The position numbers and the translations under genes were made by a program. 60,000 nt of DNA from Adiantum capillus-veneris (Eukaryota > Streptophyta > Polypodiopsida > Polypodiales > Pteridaceae): NCBI GenBank assembly GCA_014529385.2, contig CM043959.1, forward strand, positions 49,423,122 to 49,483,121, read 5' to 3'. Of this stretch, positions 35,311 to 46,149 are shown piece after piece. How positions within the stretch are numbered: the stretch's first letter is position 1; the number at the start of each line of letters is the position of its first letter. Below the pieces are notes generated by a model. That model was not told the origin of the DNA, searched no databases, and saw nothing but the letters and a program-made list of their open reading frames with translations.

Positions 35311-35508
35311 ATGCCATTTCTACACACATTTCATAGTGTGAAGTTGATGCAACAAGGTGAGTGTGATGTGGTGAGAGTAAAGCAAGGCGGGAGCTCCATT
35401 AAGGGTATAATCCCTTTGTAAACTACTTCTTGTTTTGAAGTACTAAAGCCATTGAGTGGCTGCTTTCCCGTGGATGTAGCCCACATTGGGTGAACCACGT
35501 ATATTGTG

Positions 35509-35512
<4 letters not shown>

Positions 35513-35594
<82 letters not shown>
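35513..35594. repeat. (CT)n microsatellite in the copia 5' LTR
   Basis: 82 bp against 30 bp (40361-40390) at the same place in the 3' LTR. The two LTRs are identical at insertion, so this is length change since then. Confidence 0.97.
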
Positions 35595-35597
<3 letters not shown>

Positions 35598-35683
35598 CTA
35601 TAATCTCGTGTATATAAATTTGTCTCTCTCCATTAAGTAATCTACTCAATTATCTATTTAGCTACGTCTTATTTCCTAACAAC

Positions 35684-35700
35684 TAGTATCAGAGCAAGGT
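35684..35700 (+). other. Copia primer-binding site
   Basis: TAGTATCAGAGCAAGG shortly after the LTR end. It matches the TGGTATCAGAGC initiator-tRNA-Met primer site of copia elements with one change at the second base. Confidence 0.8.
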
Positions 35701-35754
35701 TTTCTCGTAGCTAAATTATCTCAAGGAAAGGATTCCTTGAATTGAGTGGGAGTT

Positions 35755-38700
35755 ATGGAGGAGGAAGGGAAGCTCAAGATTGAGAAGTTCAACGGCAAAA
35801 ACTACCAACATTGGAAGATGCAGATTGAAGACTATCTCTACCAGAAGGACCTCTATTTGCCACTAGGCGGTCTTGCGAAGAAGCTTGCAACAATGGCAGA
35901 TGAAGCATGGATTGTCCTTGATCGAAAGGCACTGGGAACAATCCGGTTAAGCTTGGCGTCAACGGTGGCCTTCAATGTTTCAGAGATGAAGACCACGGAG
36001 GACTTGATGAAGTCACTTGACGACTTCTACGAGAAACCATCGGCATCCAATAAGGTATTTCTTATGAAGCGCTTGTTCAATCTAAAGATGGCAGAGAATG
36101 GTTCAGTTGCAGAACACCTAAATGACTTTAACACAAACATAAGTCAACTTCGATCAGTGAAAATCAATTTCGATGATGAAGTGCGAGCTCTCCTTATACT
36201 ATCATCTCTACCGGATAGTTGGGACAGCCTTGTGATGGCTGTAAGTAATTCTATCTCTGGCACAAATACTCTTAAGTTTGATGATATTGTGGGTGTTCTC
36301 CTAAGCGAGGAAATGCGAAGGAGAAGCACAGGAGAATCATCAAGTGCTGCACTATCAGTTGAAACAAGAGGAAGAATTAACGAGAGGTTCAAAGACCAAA
36401 AGGGTCGTGATCGCTCAAGGCGGAGCAAGTCACGCACAAAGTCATTTCTTGAATGTTGGAACTGCGGCAAGAAGGGCCACGTCAAGAAGGATTGCTTGTC
36501 CAAGAAGAAGAAGGAGACAGAGTCTCAAGACAACAAGCCAACATCGGAGGCCAATGTGGTAGGTAAAGTAGAGCAAGATGCTCTAATTCTCTCATTAGAC
36601 AATGTGTCTAATTCCTGGATAGTAGATTCCGGGGCTTCATTCCATGCGACACCACACAAGCAACATTTCCAAGACTACACCAAAGGTAATTTTGGGTATG
36701 TATACTTGGGAGATGATGAAGCTTGTGAGATTGTCGACAAAGGTACAGTTTCTATCAAAACTGCTAACGGAAATGAATGGAAGCTTAAAGATGTTAGGCA
36801 TGTTCCTTCTCTTCGCAAAAATTTGATCTCTACAGGACAATTGGACGATGAAGGTCACAACATTGCATTCGAAAACAAACGGTGGAAGATCTCAAAGGGA
36901 TCTTTGGTGGTTGCCAAGGGTGAAAAAGTCGGTACACTTTACTTGTGTACTGTTAGCACGCAACCTTCAGCTTGTGCAGCAACTACAGAAGTTGACAGTG
37001 CGGTATGGCACTACCGACTTGGGCATATGAGTGCCAAAGGAATGCAAATCCTTCAAACAAAGAAGCTTCTACCAGGTTTGAAAGAAGTGGACTTAGAGTT
37101 CTGTGAAGATTGTGTTTATGGTAAACAAAAGAGGGTAAAATTTCAAAAATCAGGAAATGAAAGAAAAAATAAAAAACTTGAGTTGGTTCATTCTGATGTT
37201 TGGGGTCCTACAAGTACACCATCACTTGGTGGCTCATTGTACTATGTAACATTCATAGACGATGCGACTAGAAAAACCTGGGTTTATGTCATGAAGAATA
37301 AATCCGATGTATTTTCCATATTTCAAAGGTGGAAAGCCTTTGTGGAGAATGAAACAGGTACCAAGGTTAAATGCATCAGATCCGACAATGGAGGCAAATA
37401 TTGCAGCCAAGCTTTTGAAAGCTTTTGTGCTAGCAATGGCATTCGGAGGCAAAGGACAACCCCAAGGACACCTCAACAAAATGGGATTTCGGAAAGGATG
37501 AACAGGACAATCATGGAACGAGCACGAAGCATGCGGCTACATGCAGGCCTACCGCTTGAGCTTTGGGCGGAAGCTGTAAGTATGTCTGTGTACTTAATCA
37601 ATCGGTCACCCTCAACGGCATTGGATGGGGGAGTTCCAGAAGAGGCATGGACAGGTAAACCGGAGAATTATGCATTTCTCAAAGTTTTTGGGTGTGAGGC
37701 TTTCATGCACATAGATAGAAGCCTAAGATCAAAGTTAGATGCAAAGTCCAAAAAGTGTTTCTTCATTGGCTATGGAGAAGGAGACTTTGGGTATCGCCTA
37801 TGGAATCCTGAAGATGGTAAAATCTTAAGGAGTAGGGATGTAATTTTTAACGAAAAAAATATGTACAAAGATTACTTGGAAAGAAAACAAACAAAAGAAA
37901 CAGGTGATGAGTACATGGAGCTTGAGGACGGTGAAGACTCAAGGACTGCAAACGGTGACAATGTGCAACAACGTCAACCAAATGAGGAGCCTCAACCTAT
38001 TCCCCGAAGATCTACAAGAGCAAGTAGACCTCCAGAAAGGTTTGTTCCTTCCTTCAACCATCTCTTGATCTCAGATTCTGGAGAGTCGGAATCATATGAA
38101 GAAGCTATGCAACATGAATCCAAAGAAGAATGGACGAAGAGCATGCAAGTGGAGATGGACTCACTACATCGCAACCAAACATGGGAGTTGGTTGAGTTGC
38201 CTAAAGGTAAGCGGGCACTTCAAAACAAATGGGTGTACAAGCTAAAGGAAGAAGAAGGTGGGAAGAAAAGGTACAAGTCTAGGCTTGTGGTAAAAGGTTT
38301 TTCTCAAAAGAAAGGTATTGACTTCAATGAAATATTTTCTCCTGTTGTAAAAATGAACTCAATTAGGCTTGTCTTAAGCCTTGTGGCTGCTCATGATCTA
38401 AATCTCGAGCAAATGGATGTAAATACGGCATTCCCTCATGGTGACTTAGAGGAGGAAATCTACATGCTTCAACCAAAGGGGTATGAAGTAAAAGGTAAGG
38501 ATAAAATGGTTTGTAGATTAAAGAAGAGCTTGTATGGTTTAAAGCAAGCATCAAGACAATGGTACTTGAAGTTTGATCGATGGATGTTGGATCATGGATT
38601 CACAAGATGCAACTCGGATCACTGCGTCTACACGGAGAATTTGGGAGATGGGAAATTCATCATCCTAATGTTGTATGTTGATGACATGTTGATTGCAAGT

Positions 38701-39636
38701 GCTAACATGCAGGACATCAAAGACCTAAAAGAGGAGCTGTCCAAATCTTTTTCAATGAAAGATTTAGGTACTGCAAAGAGGATACTTGGTATGAAAATAT
38801 CAAGGGACAGGACGAAGAAGACAATAAAGCTATCTCAAGAAGATTACATCAAGAAGGTACTAGAAAGGTTTGCAATGCAAAATGCAAAACCAGTTTCTAC
38901 ACCTTTGGCTGGTCATTTTAAACTAACGAAGGATATGTGTCCAAAGACACAAGAGGAGATAGCCTATATGTCTAAAGTTCCATATGCTGCAGCGGTAGGT
39001 TCTCTAATGTATGCTATGGTATGGACAAGGCCAGACATTGCACATGCAGTGGGAGTTGTGAGTAGGTTCATGGACAACCCAGGTAAAGAGCATTGGCAAG
39101 CTGTGAAGTGGATACTTAGGTATCTAAAAGGGACAACAACAAATGCTTTGTATTTTGGAGGAATTGATATTTTTCTAGAAGGGTATGCTGATGCAGATAT
39201 GGCATGTGACAAAGATACTCGAAGGAGCACTACTGGCTATGTGTTCACGGTTGGAGGCACAGCAGTAAGCTGGGCTTCAAAGCTGCAGAAAGTGGTTTCA
39301 CTTTCTACCACGGAAGCAGAGTATGTAGCAATGACGGAGGCAAGCAAAGAAATTTTGTGGCTTCACAGATTCTTAGAAGAGCTTGGATTCAAACAAGACA
39401 ATTGTGTCTTGTACAGTGATAGCCAAAGCGCTATCCATCTTGCGAAGAACTCAGCCTTTCATTCAAGGACAAAGCACATTGAGGTGAGATATCACTTCAT
39501 ACGCACTCTTTTGGAAGAGGGACAACTAGAGCTAGGAAAGGTGCATACAAGTGAAAATCCTGCAGACATGTTTACAAAGGTGGTCAACAAGGAGAAGTTG
39601 AGCTTTTGCTCATCTTCAATCGGCATTCAAGGATAA
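35755..39636 (+). CDS. Copia gag-pol polyprotein, complete
   Basis: 1293 residues from the ATG at 35755 (an upstream in-frame GTG is not a plausible plant start). The gag (UBN2-type) domain is at about 5-200 and the zinc knuckle CWNCGKKGHVKKDC near 234. Aspartic protease WIVDSGASFHAT lies near 288. Integrase has HxxxxH...CxxC at about 418-460 (HYRLGHMS, CEDCVYGK), then Asp in HSDVWGP (479) and IRSDNGG (542) and Glu in QQNGISERMNRT. RT begins NKWVYKLK (823), with YVDDMLIAS at about 973. RNase H runs from GYADADMACD (1142) through STTEAEYVA to YSDSQSA (1219). DVNTAFPHG stands where most copia RTs have DVKTAFLHG, and its Asp is kept. All catalytic residues are present. It has no stops or frameshifts and is probably competent if transcribed. 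Confidence 0.95.
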   Translation: MEEEGKLKIEKFNGKNYQHWKMQIEDYLYQKDLYLPLGGLAKKLATMADEAWIVLDRKALGTIRLSLASTVAFNVSEMKTTEDLMKSLDDFYEKPSASNKVFLMKRLFNLKMAENGSVAEHLNDFNTNISQLRSVKINFDDEVRALLILSSLPDSWDSLVMAVSNSISGTNTLKFDDIVGVLLSEEMRRRSTGESSSAALSVETRGRINERFKDQKGRDRSRRSKSRTKSFLECWNCGKKGHVKKDCLSKKKKETESQDNKPTSEANVVGKVEQDALILSLDNVSNSWIVDSGASFHATPHKQHFQDYTKGNFGYVYLGDDEACEIVDKGTVSIKTANGNEWKLKDVRHVPSLRKNLISTGQLDDEGHNIAFENKRWKISKGSLVVAKGEKVGTLYLCTVSTQPSACAATTEVDSAVWHYRLGHMSAKGMQILQTKKLLPGLKEVDLEFCEDCVYGKQKRVKFQKSGNERKNKKLELVHSDVWGPTSTPSLGGSLYYVTFIDDATRKTWVYVMKNKSDVFSIFQRWKAFVENETGTKVKCIRSDNGGKYCSQAFESFCASNGIRRQRTTPRTPQQNGISERMNRTIMERARSMRLHAGLPLELWAEAVSMSVYLINRSPSTALDGGVPEEAWTGKPENYAFLKVFGCEAFMHIDRSLRSKLDAKSKKCFFIGYGEGDFGYRLWNPEDGKILRSRDVIFNEKNMYKDYLERKQTKETGDEYMELEDGEDSRTANGDNVQQRQPNEEPQPIPRRSTRASRPPERFVPSFNHLLISDSGESESYEEAMQHESKEEWTKSMQVEMDSLHRNQTWELVELPKGKRALQNKWVYKLKEEEGGKKRYKSRLVVKGFSQKKGIDFNEIFSPVVKMNSIRLVLSLVAAHDLNLEQMDVNTAFPHGDLEEEIYMLQPKGYEVKGKDKMVCRLKKSLYGLKQASRQWYLKFDRWMLDHGFTRCNSDHCVYTENLGDGKFIILMLYVDDMLIASANMQDIKDLKEELSKSFSMKDLGTAKRILGMKISRDRTKKTIKLSQEDYIKKVLERFAMQNAKPVSTPLAGHFKLTKDMCPKTQEEIAYMSKVPYAAAVGSLMYAMVWTRPDIAHAVGVVSRFMDNPGKEHWQAVKWILRYLKGTTTNALYFGGIDIFLEGYADADMACDKDTRRSTTGYVFTVGGTAVSWASKLQKVVSLSTTEAEYVAMTEASKEILWLHRFLEELGFKQDNCVLYSDSQSAIHLAKNSAFHSRTKHIEVRYHFIRTLLEEGQLELGKVHTSENPADMFTKVVNKEKLSFCSSSIGIQG

Positions 39637-39685
39637 GAAGCCAGAATGGAAAGCAATCACAGGTTTGGTTTGGAGATCAGTCTCC

Positions 39686-39696
39686 AAGTGGGAGAT
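39686..39696 (+). other. Copia polypurine tract
   Basis: AAGTGGGAGAT directly before the 3' LTR, the canonical copia form. Confidence 0.85.
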
Positions 39697-40356
39697 TGTT
39701 AAGTATGGAGCCTGATTTACCCTTGTAATTTTCTGTGGTAAAAGCGCACATTTGTAAGGCCCCCATTATGAGGAGAAGCCATCGTGCATGAAGGAAAATC
39801 ACTCACCGGAAACCAAAATTTTCACGGACAAGAATCAGGGGCAACTTAAAAGGCCTCGGGACGGAGACCCCCGAGACTTTTTTTTTCGCCGGAATATTAT
39901 GGCCGGACGGCGGCCGGAAAGTGGTCGGAAAACAACCGGTCAGTTGGCGGTGGCCGGTAGTCAATGGCTGATGGCCGGTGGCCGATGGTCGGAAGTCAAT
40001 GGCCGGTGGCCTGTGGCCGAATTCAAAAGCGGACTTGTCTTCTCAAGGGCGGCCACACATGGGCGGATTGGAGGGTTCGATTTGGACTTATTCGCACAAA
40101 GGCGGCTACACATGGTTGTCTCTCATAAGAGAGGGCAGCCCTTTTTGCCTATAAAAGGAGGCCATTTCTACACACATTTCATAGTGTGAAGTTGATGCAA
40201 CAAGGTGAGTGTGAGGTGGTGAGAGTGAAGCAAGGCGGGAGCACCATTAAGGGTATAATCCCTTTGTAAACTACTTCTTGTTTTGAAGTACTAAAGCCAT
40301 TGAGTGGCTGCTTTCCCGTGGACGTAGCCCACATTGGGTGAACCACGTATATCGTG

Positions 40357-40393
<37 letters not shown>

Positions 40394-40477
40394 CTATAAT
40401 CTCGTGTATATAAATCTGTCTCTCTCCATTAAGTAATCTACTCAATTATCTATTTAGCTACGTCTTATTTCCTAACA
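39697..40477 (+). repeat. Copia 3' LTR
   Basis: 781 bp. It differs from the 5' LTR mainly by a shorter CT tract, an insertion of GGCCGGTGG/GGTCGGAAGTCAATGG-type repeat near 39940-40010, and scattered substitutions. Confidence 0.95.
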
Positions 40478-40482
40478 CTGAG

Positions 40483-41400
40483 TTGAAAAATATTGATGAA
40501 GATGACTTGGGGGAATACTTTCCTCAAGCATTAAAGGAGGCAGCAAGGAAATGGTACTACCATTACCCAGCTTGCCAACTCAGATCATATAAAAAACTAA
40601 TCAAAGCTTTCCAACTGGAATATTCACGTAACAGAGGAGATGAGGATATCCTCTATGAACTAGATAAGATAAAGCAAAGGAAATTATCAGTCAGAAGTTA
40701 TGTTGAGAAAATCAAGGAGCTGAATAGGCAGCTGCAGGAACCACCATCAGAAAAACGGTTGCGGGCATGGTTTTTAAATGGTTTCCGTAGTAAGAATCTT
40801 GGGGAACAGGAGGTGCCTGCACCAACAAAGAAATTTAATGATCTTGTGCAGCGAGCCCTGAAGCTAGAACATCAGGCTAAGAAGGAAAGGAGTCATAAGA
40901 AGAGGAGGTCAGTGGTAGGAGTACTTCTACTGAGAATTATGATTCTAGTAAGACCTCCAGTAGTTCTGAAAGTAGCTCGGATGAGAAGAGCAAAGACAAG
41001 GCTAAGAAGGGGTCTTGGTCTAGAAAGATTGATGAGATGGCCCTGCAGATTGCTGAAATCAGCCAGACAATACAACCAGTAAGAAGAGTGGAAACCTGGC
41101 GTTCAAAGTGTGAATCCAAAGATTATGTTTCCAATGAATGTCCACAGTGTACTTATTGCAAAGCTTACAGCCATCTATGGAACAACTGTGGCATTCGTAT
41201 TCATCATTTAAGAAGGGAAAAGATCTGTCTGTGGTGGCATTTACCAATGTTGAACCAGTAAGAGTGGAGACTACCAGTGTACCCCAAGAAGAGAAATCAG
41301 GTATCAGTGGTGCTGGTACGGGGTGCGATAGATACCAAGGGGGTACTGGCCGGGGCCGAGGTCGTGGTAATTTCTAGAGTTGAAGTTTGAATTTCTATAC
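40483..41400 (+). pseudogene. Gypsy-3 gag, capsid and nucleocapsid part
   Basis: Continues the gag frame after the copia element. The capsid-type segment has WYYHYPACQLRSYKKLIKAF and LRAWFLNGFRSKNL (40483-40910). The frame then shifts. A zinc knuckle CTYCKAYSHLWNNC appears near 41150 in the next open piece (41037-41261), and a second partial one (KYGHFAAQC) near 41405 in yet another frame. Several shifts and stops show gag is dead. Confidence 0.75.
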
Positions 41401-42040
41401 TTGAGGTAAGTATGGGCATTTTGCGGCTCAGTGTCCAGAAACACCTGTTATTGCGGCTACTAAGGCGAAGGCCCCATAACCAGTTCCTCTACGAGCAGTT
41501 ACACGCAGCAAAGGGGTAGTTATTGAGGAAATCCCACATAACCTAGTGAAACCAGTCAATCCTGAAAGTAGAAAATGGGCTTAGCAGAGAGAGGTGTGGA
41601 AAGCCAAGGGTAAAGAAAAGGTGGTTGATGAATGACAGGAGCAGAGAGAATTGGCGGAAAAAATCACAGAGGAGTTAGCCAAGAAGCTGCCAGAGAAGCC
41701 AGAGAATTCGGATGCTCGAATCATTCAGAAGATACCAACCAAGTCTTCTGAGAAAGCACAAGCAGATCAGTCAAGGTCTGGAACACTTGAGACCATGTTG
41801 GCTGCAGTTCAGGGACTGATGGAAGAGTTAGGGACTGATAAGAGAGCTGAAAGCACTAGAACAAAGGAATGGTATTGGCAGATACTACCAACTCTTCAAG
41901 TTCTAATAAAAACTTTGATCATGAGAGGGACGAAATTCATGTCAAAATTTGTGACAGAATTTAGAAACACGGTGGAGTTAGAGGACATTAGAAAAACTTT
42001 GCCTGAAGCAACGAATTTCATCACAGCAAAGGAAGACTGA
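41401..42040 (+). pseudogene. Gypsy-3 gag-protease linker
   Basis: The open piece 41651-42040 is a charged, helical segment (EKITEELAKKLPEK..., LETMLAAVQGLMEEL) with no catalytic motif, bounded by stops. It corresponds in position to the spacer between nucleocapsid and protease. Confidence 0.55.
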
Positions 42041-42056
42041 GGCGAAAGCCACAACG

Positions 42057-42482
42057 GTGAACTTGGCTGTTGTCAGAGATGATGAAGTGTCAGTGATCCA
42101 CGTAGATTATAAAGTTAGGAAACATTGGGAGCCACTATCTGGTGTCATACTGGATGGAGGAGCAAGGGTAAACATCTTGGGGGCACATCTTCAACAAAGG
42201 ATAGGAATTACAAATCTGAAACCTGCACCTTTCAAAGTTCGAATGGCGGACCATCGAGTAGTGCAGGCAATTGGTATAATAGAGAGTATGCAAATAAGAG
42301 TGGACAAGGAAAAGTTCAAAATTAGCTTCCTAGTATTAGGCGTGCAAGAAGGATGCTATTGGGGCACCCATGCGCAAACACCACAGGTTGTTCACGACTA
42401 TGCTAATCAGACTCTAACAATACAAGGTGCCACTATTAGAATTCAGATTCAGACGAACAACACTAGGAGCTGGAGAAAGTAG
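42057..42482 (+). pseudogene. Gypsy-3 aspartic protease
   Basis: 141 open residues with GVILDGGARVNILG, the retropepsin active-site region with D-G-G as in Gypsy-1 and Gypsy-2. FLVLGVQEGCYWGTH stands where an ILGRPW/F block is expected, so the C-terminal part is altered. Confidence 0.7.
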
Positions 42483-42860
42483 ATGAGACCTAAAGAGCTT
42501 TTCCAGAAGTATAAGGTGAAGAAAAGTGAGAGAATGCTGTCAACAATGAATATTTTTCCATTAACCGACATAGATCTCAACGCAGTGTTACTGGACAAAG
42601 ATCAGGCTGAAAATCAAAAGAAGCAATTTCCAGACCAGTTCACTGAGCAGAACTTTGGAGAATGGCCAGTTCAGCTAACTGGAAGGCCACAAGAACTAGT
42701 TGATTACAGTACACCAGTGGATTCTGAACAAATACACTCGGTAGAAGTTACTGAAAATCAGAATAGCAGTTCAGAGCTCAGGGGACCGTCTTGGGATTAC
42801 GCTCAGGAGTTAACCAAGAGAAAAGGCAGAGGGCCTAACCGGTTAGTTCCAGATGATTAG
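42483..42860 (+). pseudogene. Gypsy-3 protease-RT spacer
   Basis: 125 open residues, Gln/Glu-rich, with no recognised motif, ending in a stop 40 bases before the RT frame. Probably polyprotein linker. Confidence 0.5.
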
Positions 42861-42899
42861 GAAATAGAGGAATGGAATTTAGGTTCTGAGGAAAATCCT

Positions 42900-43944
42900 A
42901 GATTGACCAAAGTCAACAAACATTCAAATCCTAAGATGAAAGAGAAGGCCCGACATATGTTCCAGCAGTACAAGGATGTGTTCGCATGGGAACATACTGA
43001 TCTTAAAGGAGTAGATCCAGAGGTATGTCAACATCGAATACCATTGAAACCAGATGCCAAACCAGTACGGCTGCAGCGATACCAAATGAATCCAAATTAC
43101 ACTAAGAAGGTCAAGGAAGAGATTGATAACCTTCTAAAGGCTGGGTTCATTATTGAAGTAGCGAGTAGTGAGTGGTTGTTCCCTATTGTGGTGGTACCCA
43201 AGAAAAATGAAAAGCTTAGAGTGTGTGTGTATTATAGGAAGCTGAACGCTCAAACAATTAAGGATCCCTTTGCATTACCCTTCACGGATAAGTTGCTTGA
43301 TGAAATTACAGGATATGAGATGTATAATTTTATGGATGGTTATAGTGGCTATAACCAATTAGAGATTGCTCCTGAAGACCGGTGTGAAACCACTTTTATT
43401 ATTGAGTGGGGAGCATTTATGTATCTAGTAATGCCATTTGGTCTTTGCAATGCACCGGCCACTTTCAACGATGTATGATGGAAATATTCAGTGAATTCCT
43501 TCACCGGTTCCTTGCCAAATTTATGGATGATTTTACTATATATTCAATGGAGGAGAAGCATTTACTTTTTCTTGAAATGGTTTTCCAACGCTGTCAGGAA
43601 AAGCGGATCTGTTTGAACCCATTCAAATCTGTTTTCTTAGTCTAGAAAGGACAGCTACTGGGACATGTAGTATCCAGGAATGGTATAGAAATGGCCAATG
43701 ACAAAATCCAGTGTGTCCAACAGGCCAAGGCGCCTCAAAATGTGTCAGAGTTAAGCTCTTTCTTGGGATATATCAATTTTTATAGACGATTTGTACACAA
43801 GTTTTCTTCCCAGGCATTACCTTTATATGAACTTACAAAGAAGACCAGCAAGTTCAGCTGGACTGATGAATGTGAGGAGAGTTTTCAGAATTTAAAAAAT
43901 GCTATTATCAGTAAGTCAATCCTTCGACAACCAAATTGGGACAT
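42900..43944 (+). pseudogene. Gypsy-3 reverse transcriptase
   Basis: The approach segment YKDVFAWEHTDLKGVDPEV and RYQMNPNYTKKVKEEID is followed by PIVVVPKKNEKLRVCVYYRKL, FMDGYSGYNQLEIA and MPFGLCNAPATF. A frameshift near 43470 moves to the frame with the catalytic FMDDFTIYS, then CLNPFKSVFLV, a stop, GHVVSRNGIEM and the thumb segment (FLGYINFYRRFVHKFS). The first catalytic Asp region reads VCVYYRKLN, with Tyr where the conserved Asp (CVDYRKLN) is expected. The RNase H that follows is split by solo LTR-X. Confidence 0.85.
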
Positions 43945-45583
43945 TGGTGCACCCAAAACATGTCGACGCCAGATAGGGGCTCGTGCAAGGGTGTGTATGC
44001 ATGCAGGTGCACATGATGGTGCTATGGCATGTGTCTAAAGCTGTTGTGGCCAAGTGGAAGCGGAAATGTATGTCCAATGCGGTTTTTTAGGCCAAGAAGG
44101 CTCCAGACGGGGGCTAACAGGGCTGGCAGTCAAAGGTATCTAGAAGGCAACAAGCATGTGCCAAGGTGTGTTCTTCAATGTGCTCTCCAGGCCGGTTCAG
44201 ACGGCTCGTCAAACAGAGCCTCGATGCTCTAGATATTGCGGTTTAAAGAAAGGGTATGTAGCAGGTCCCCGATGGACAAGGCAGCTGGGGACAGGTGGCC
44301 CGGGCTGATGTCAGTGCATATGGGTGTAGTGCTCGAGTTGTGGAGCATGCCTATCTTCTCAGATTGCGAATCGGAGCTCTGGTTAGCAAGATATGGTCAG
44401 TTAAAGATTTGCCAGGGGCCGGGTCTGAGCCCACTTGGTTGCATTGGGGAATGTGCCATCTGGCGTCTTTTGAGCCTCGCCAAAGTTTTCGGGGGAAGGG
44501 TGAGTCATGTGGAGTCAGTACGAATCGACGTTTTGTCAAACGGATATTCGGTTGGTCAGATACAGCGAGACGAGGTCGGGAGCCTTCGGCAGTAAAAAGC
44601 TTGCAAGTAAATTTCTCGTGTTTTGGCGGCCTCGGACGACGAACTCAGAAAAAGTCAAGGGGCGGTGAGGTTTGCATGGCATTACCCCAATACACTGAAA
44701 ATCCGGCCCGACTCCGCGGCTTGTGATTCCGACCTCCAGTCATTACATGGGAGCATGGGGGAAGTGGGCCCAAAAAGGCACTATGGGGGAGTTCCTTGAG
44801 TACTCAAAAAGGGTCATCGAAGGCAGTTCAAGGGCTAGCTACCACGTGGCGGATAGAGTGGCCCCACATGCACTACCTGCGAGCAGTCAAGCAGGGTATG
44901 AGTCCACAAGGGGGCGCCCACAGTGAGCATCGAAGGGAGTTAGAGAGCTTGGAGCTCATGGCCATGGCGCGGGTGCCACTGGCGCTGCACAGGCGGCCGG
45001 TGGTGGTCCGTGGTAGATTTTGGCCAGCTAGGAGGCGCGCGCCCGTGCGGGCGGCGAGTTGGAGGTGATGACATGGCACCCCGCAGGGTCGGGGCCGTTT
45101 TCCACCGTGCGGACCTCGAGGTCCCCCCGCTCAAAGTTTTTTGAAGGCAAACTTGCCCTTAGGAGCAACGACGGCGCCATCGTTGCTCCCTAAAGGGCTC
45201 TCACATGTAAGTGTGCAAGTGAGGCCTCGGGTTGTGTTCAAATTGTTCAAAGCAAGATCAATCCTCCCAAGAAGAGTGCCACATGTCGGCTGACCATGAA
45301 AAATGCCTAAAAACTCAAAAACGAGCCCAATAAAGGGGCCAAACTCTTTGTAAAAAGGGGAGCTCTGGGTTTTTTTTGCATGGGAGCTATAAGAGAGCAA
45401 GTGAGAGAGAGAGTGAGAAGCTCAGAGGAGCATTGTAATGGAGTTTTGAAGCTATTAATGAACAACCCTATTGGCCAATTGTGTCGTGTCGCTCCCCCCT
45501 TACCCTTTTCTCTTTGTCGTCTCGTCTGATGCCAGCCGCGGTGCCATTGAGGCGTGTGTATGCCTGGATCGTTGGTGCTTTGC

Positions 45584-45661
<78 letters not shown>

Positions 45662-45887
45662 AGTGTGTGTGCAGAGGGAGGTAGAGCGTGTGCAGTGAGG
45701 TGTGGGCTCATTTTGTGGTCTTGGAAAGCGCGTGCGCGCTTGGGAACTGTACAAGTGAAGCGGATTAGGTGCAGATTGTCGTTTTGAAGGTGTCTTCGAG
45801 TGGATTGGGGTGTTGTGTTGACCCTGGGCTATAGAGAGGCACTTCTGGTCGTGCCGGGTGTCGTCCCCCATTCCCCCTCTCCAACAT
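43941..45887 (+). mobile_element. Solo LTR-X with 4-bp target duplication
   Basis: LTR at 43945-45883 (1939 bp), starting TGGTGCACCC and ending CCCTCTCCA, so the ends are TGG...CCA. ACAT at 43941-43944 is repeated at 45884-45887. The host reading frame on either side is continuous across the insertion, which confirms the boundaries. There is no internal region, so this is a solo LTR left by LTR-LTR recombination. A TATA-like AGCTATAAGAG is near 45388 and a GA tract at 45588-45659. A truncated sister copy is at 18959-20160. The parent element's coding region is not in the window. Confidence 0.88.
45588..45659. repeat. (GA)n microsatellite in solo LTR-X
   Basis: About 36 GA units. The truncated copy 1 does not extend to this position. 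Confidence 0.96.
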
Positions 45888-46128
45888 CATTTTTCATGTA
45901 CATGTCGATGCTTCAGGACTGGAAATGGGAGCAATACTGGCTCAGCCAAAAGGAAAAACTCATTATCCAGTGTACTTTGCCAGCAATCAAGCTGAACAAG
46001 GGTATACAACTACTGAAAGAGAAGCCTTAGGGATGGTTTTCAATGCTACCAAATTCAGACATTATTTGCTGGGCAAGCTATTTCATTTTTACATGGATCA
46101 TCTAGCCTTATTATTTATGAAAGATTAA
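45884..46128 (+). pseudogene. Gypsy-3 RNase H
   Basis: Resumes after solo LTR-X with HVDASGLEMGAILAQ (first catalytic Asp), then QGYTTTEREALGMVF (catalytic Glu) and FHFYMDHLALLFM (third acidic position). It stops at 46126. The distal part of RNase H is missing. Confidence 0.8.
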
Positions 46129-46149
46129 TAAAGTCATTATTCAAGGCAT

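Larger units (their letters stand above)
34882..35681 (+). repeat. Copia 5' LTR
   Basis: 800 bp. It contains a GGCCGGTGG-type GC-rich repeat, a CCTATAAAAGG TATA box (about 35300), and an 82-bp CT tract (35513-35594). Confidence 0.95.
34882..40477 (+). mobile_element. Intact Ty1/copia retrotransposon
   Basis: 5596 bp with 5' LTR 34882-35681, primer site, one uninterrupted polyprotein, polypurine tract and 3' LTR 39697-40477. A perfect 5-bp target duplication CTGAG flanks it (34877-34881 and 40478-40482). The LTRs begin TGTTAAGTATGG and end CCTAACA and are closely similar. All pol domains are present in copia order (protease, integrase, RT, RNase H). It is the youngest and only apparently autonomous element here. 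The lineage looks Tork-like from its domain style, with low certainty. Confidence 0.96.

Noticed and set aside
35746-35754. Upstream GTG start for the copia polyprotein
   Set aside because: A non-ATG start is implausible in plants when an in-frame ATG follows nine bases later.
43944-45140. Gene interrupting Gypsy-3 RNase H (several ORFs up to 143 residues)
   Set aside because: The insertion is a solo LTR with matching 4-bp duplications, and its ORFs are not shared with the sister copy.
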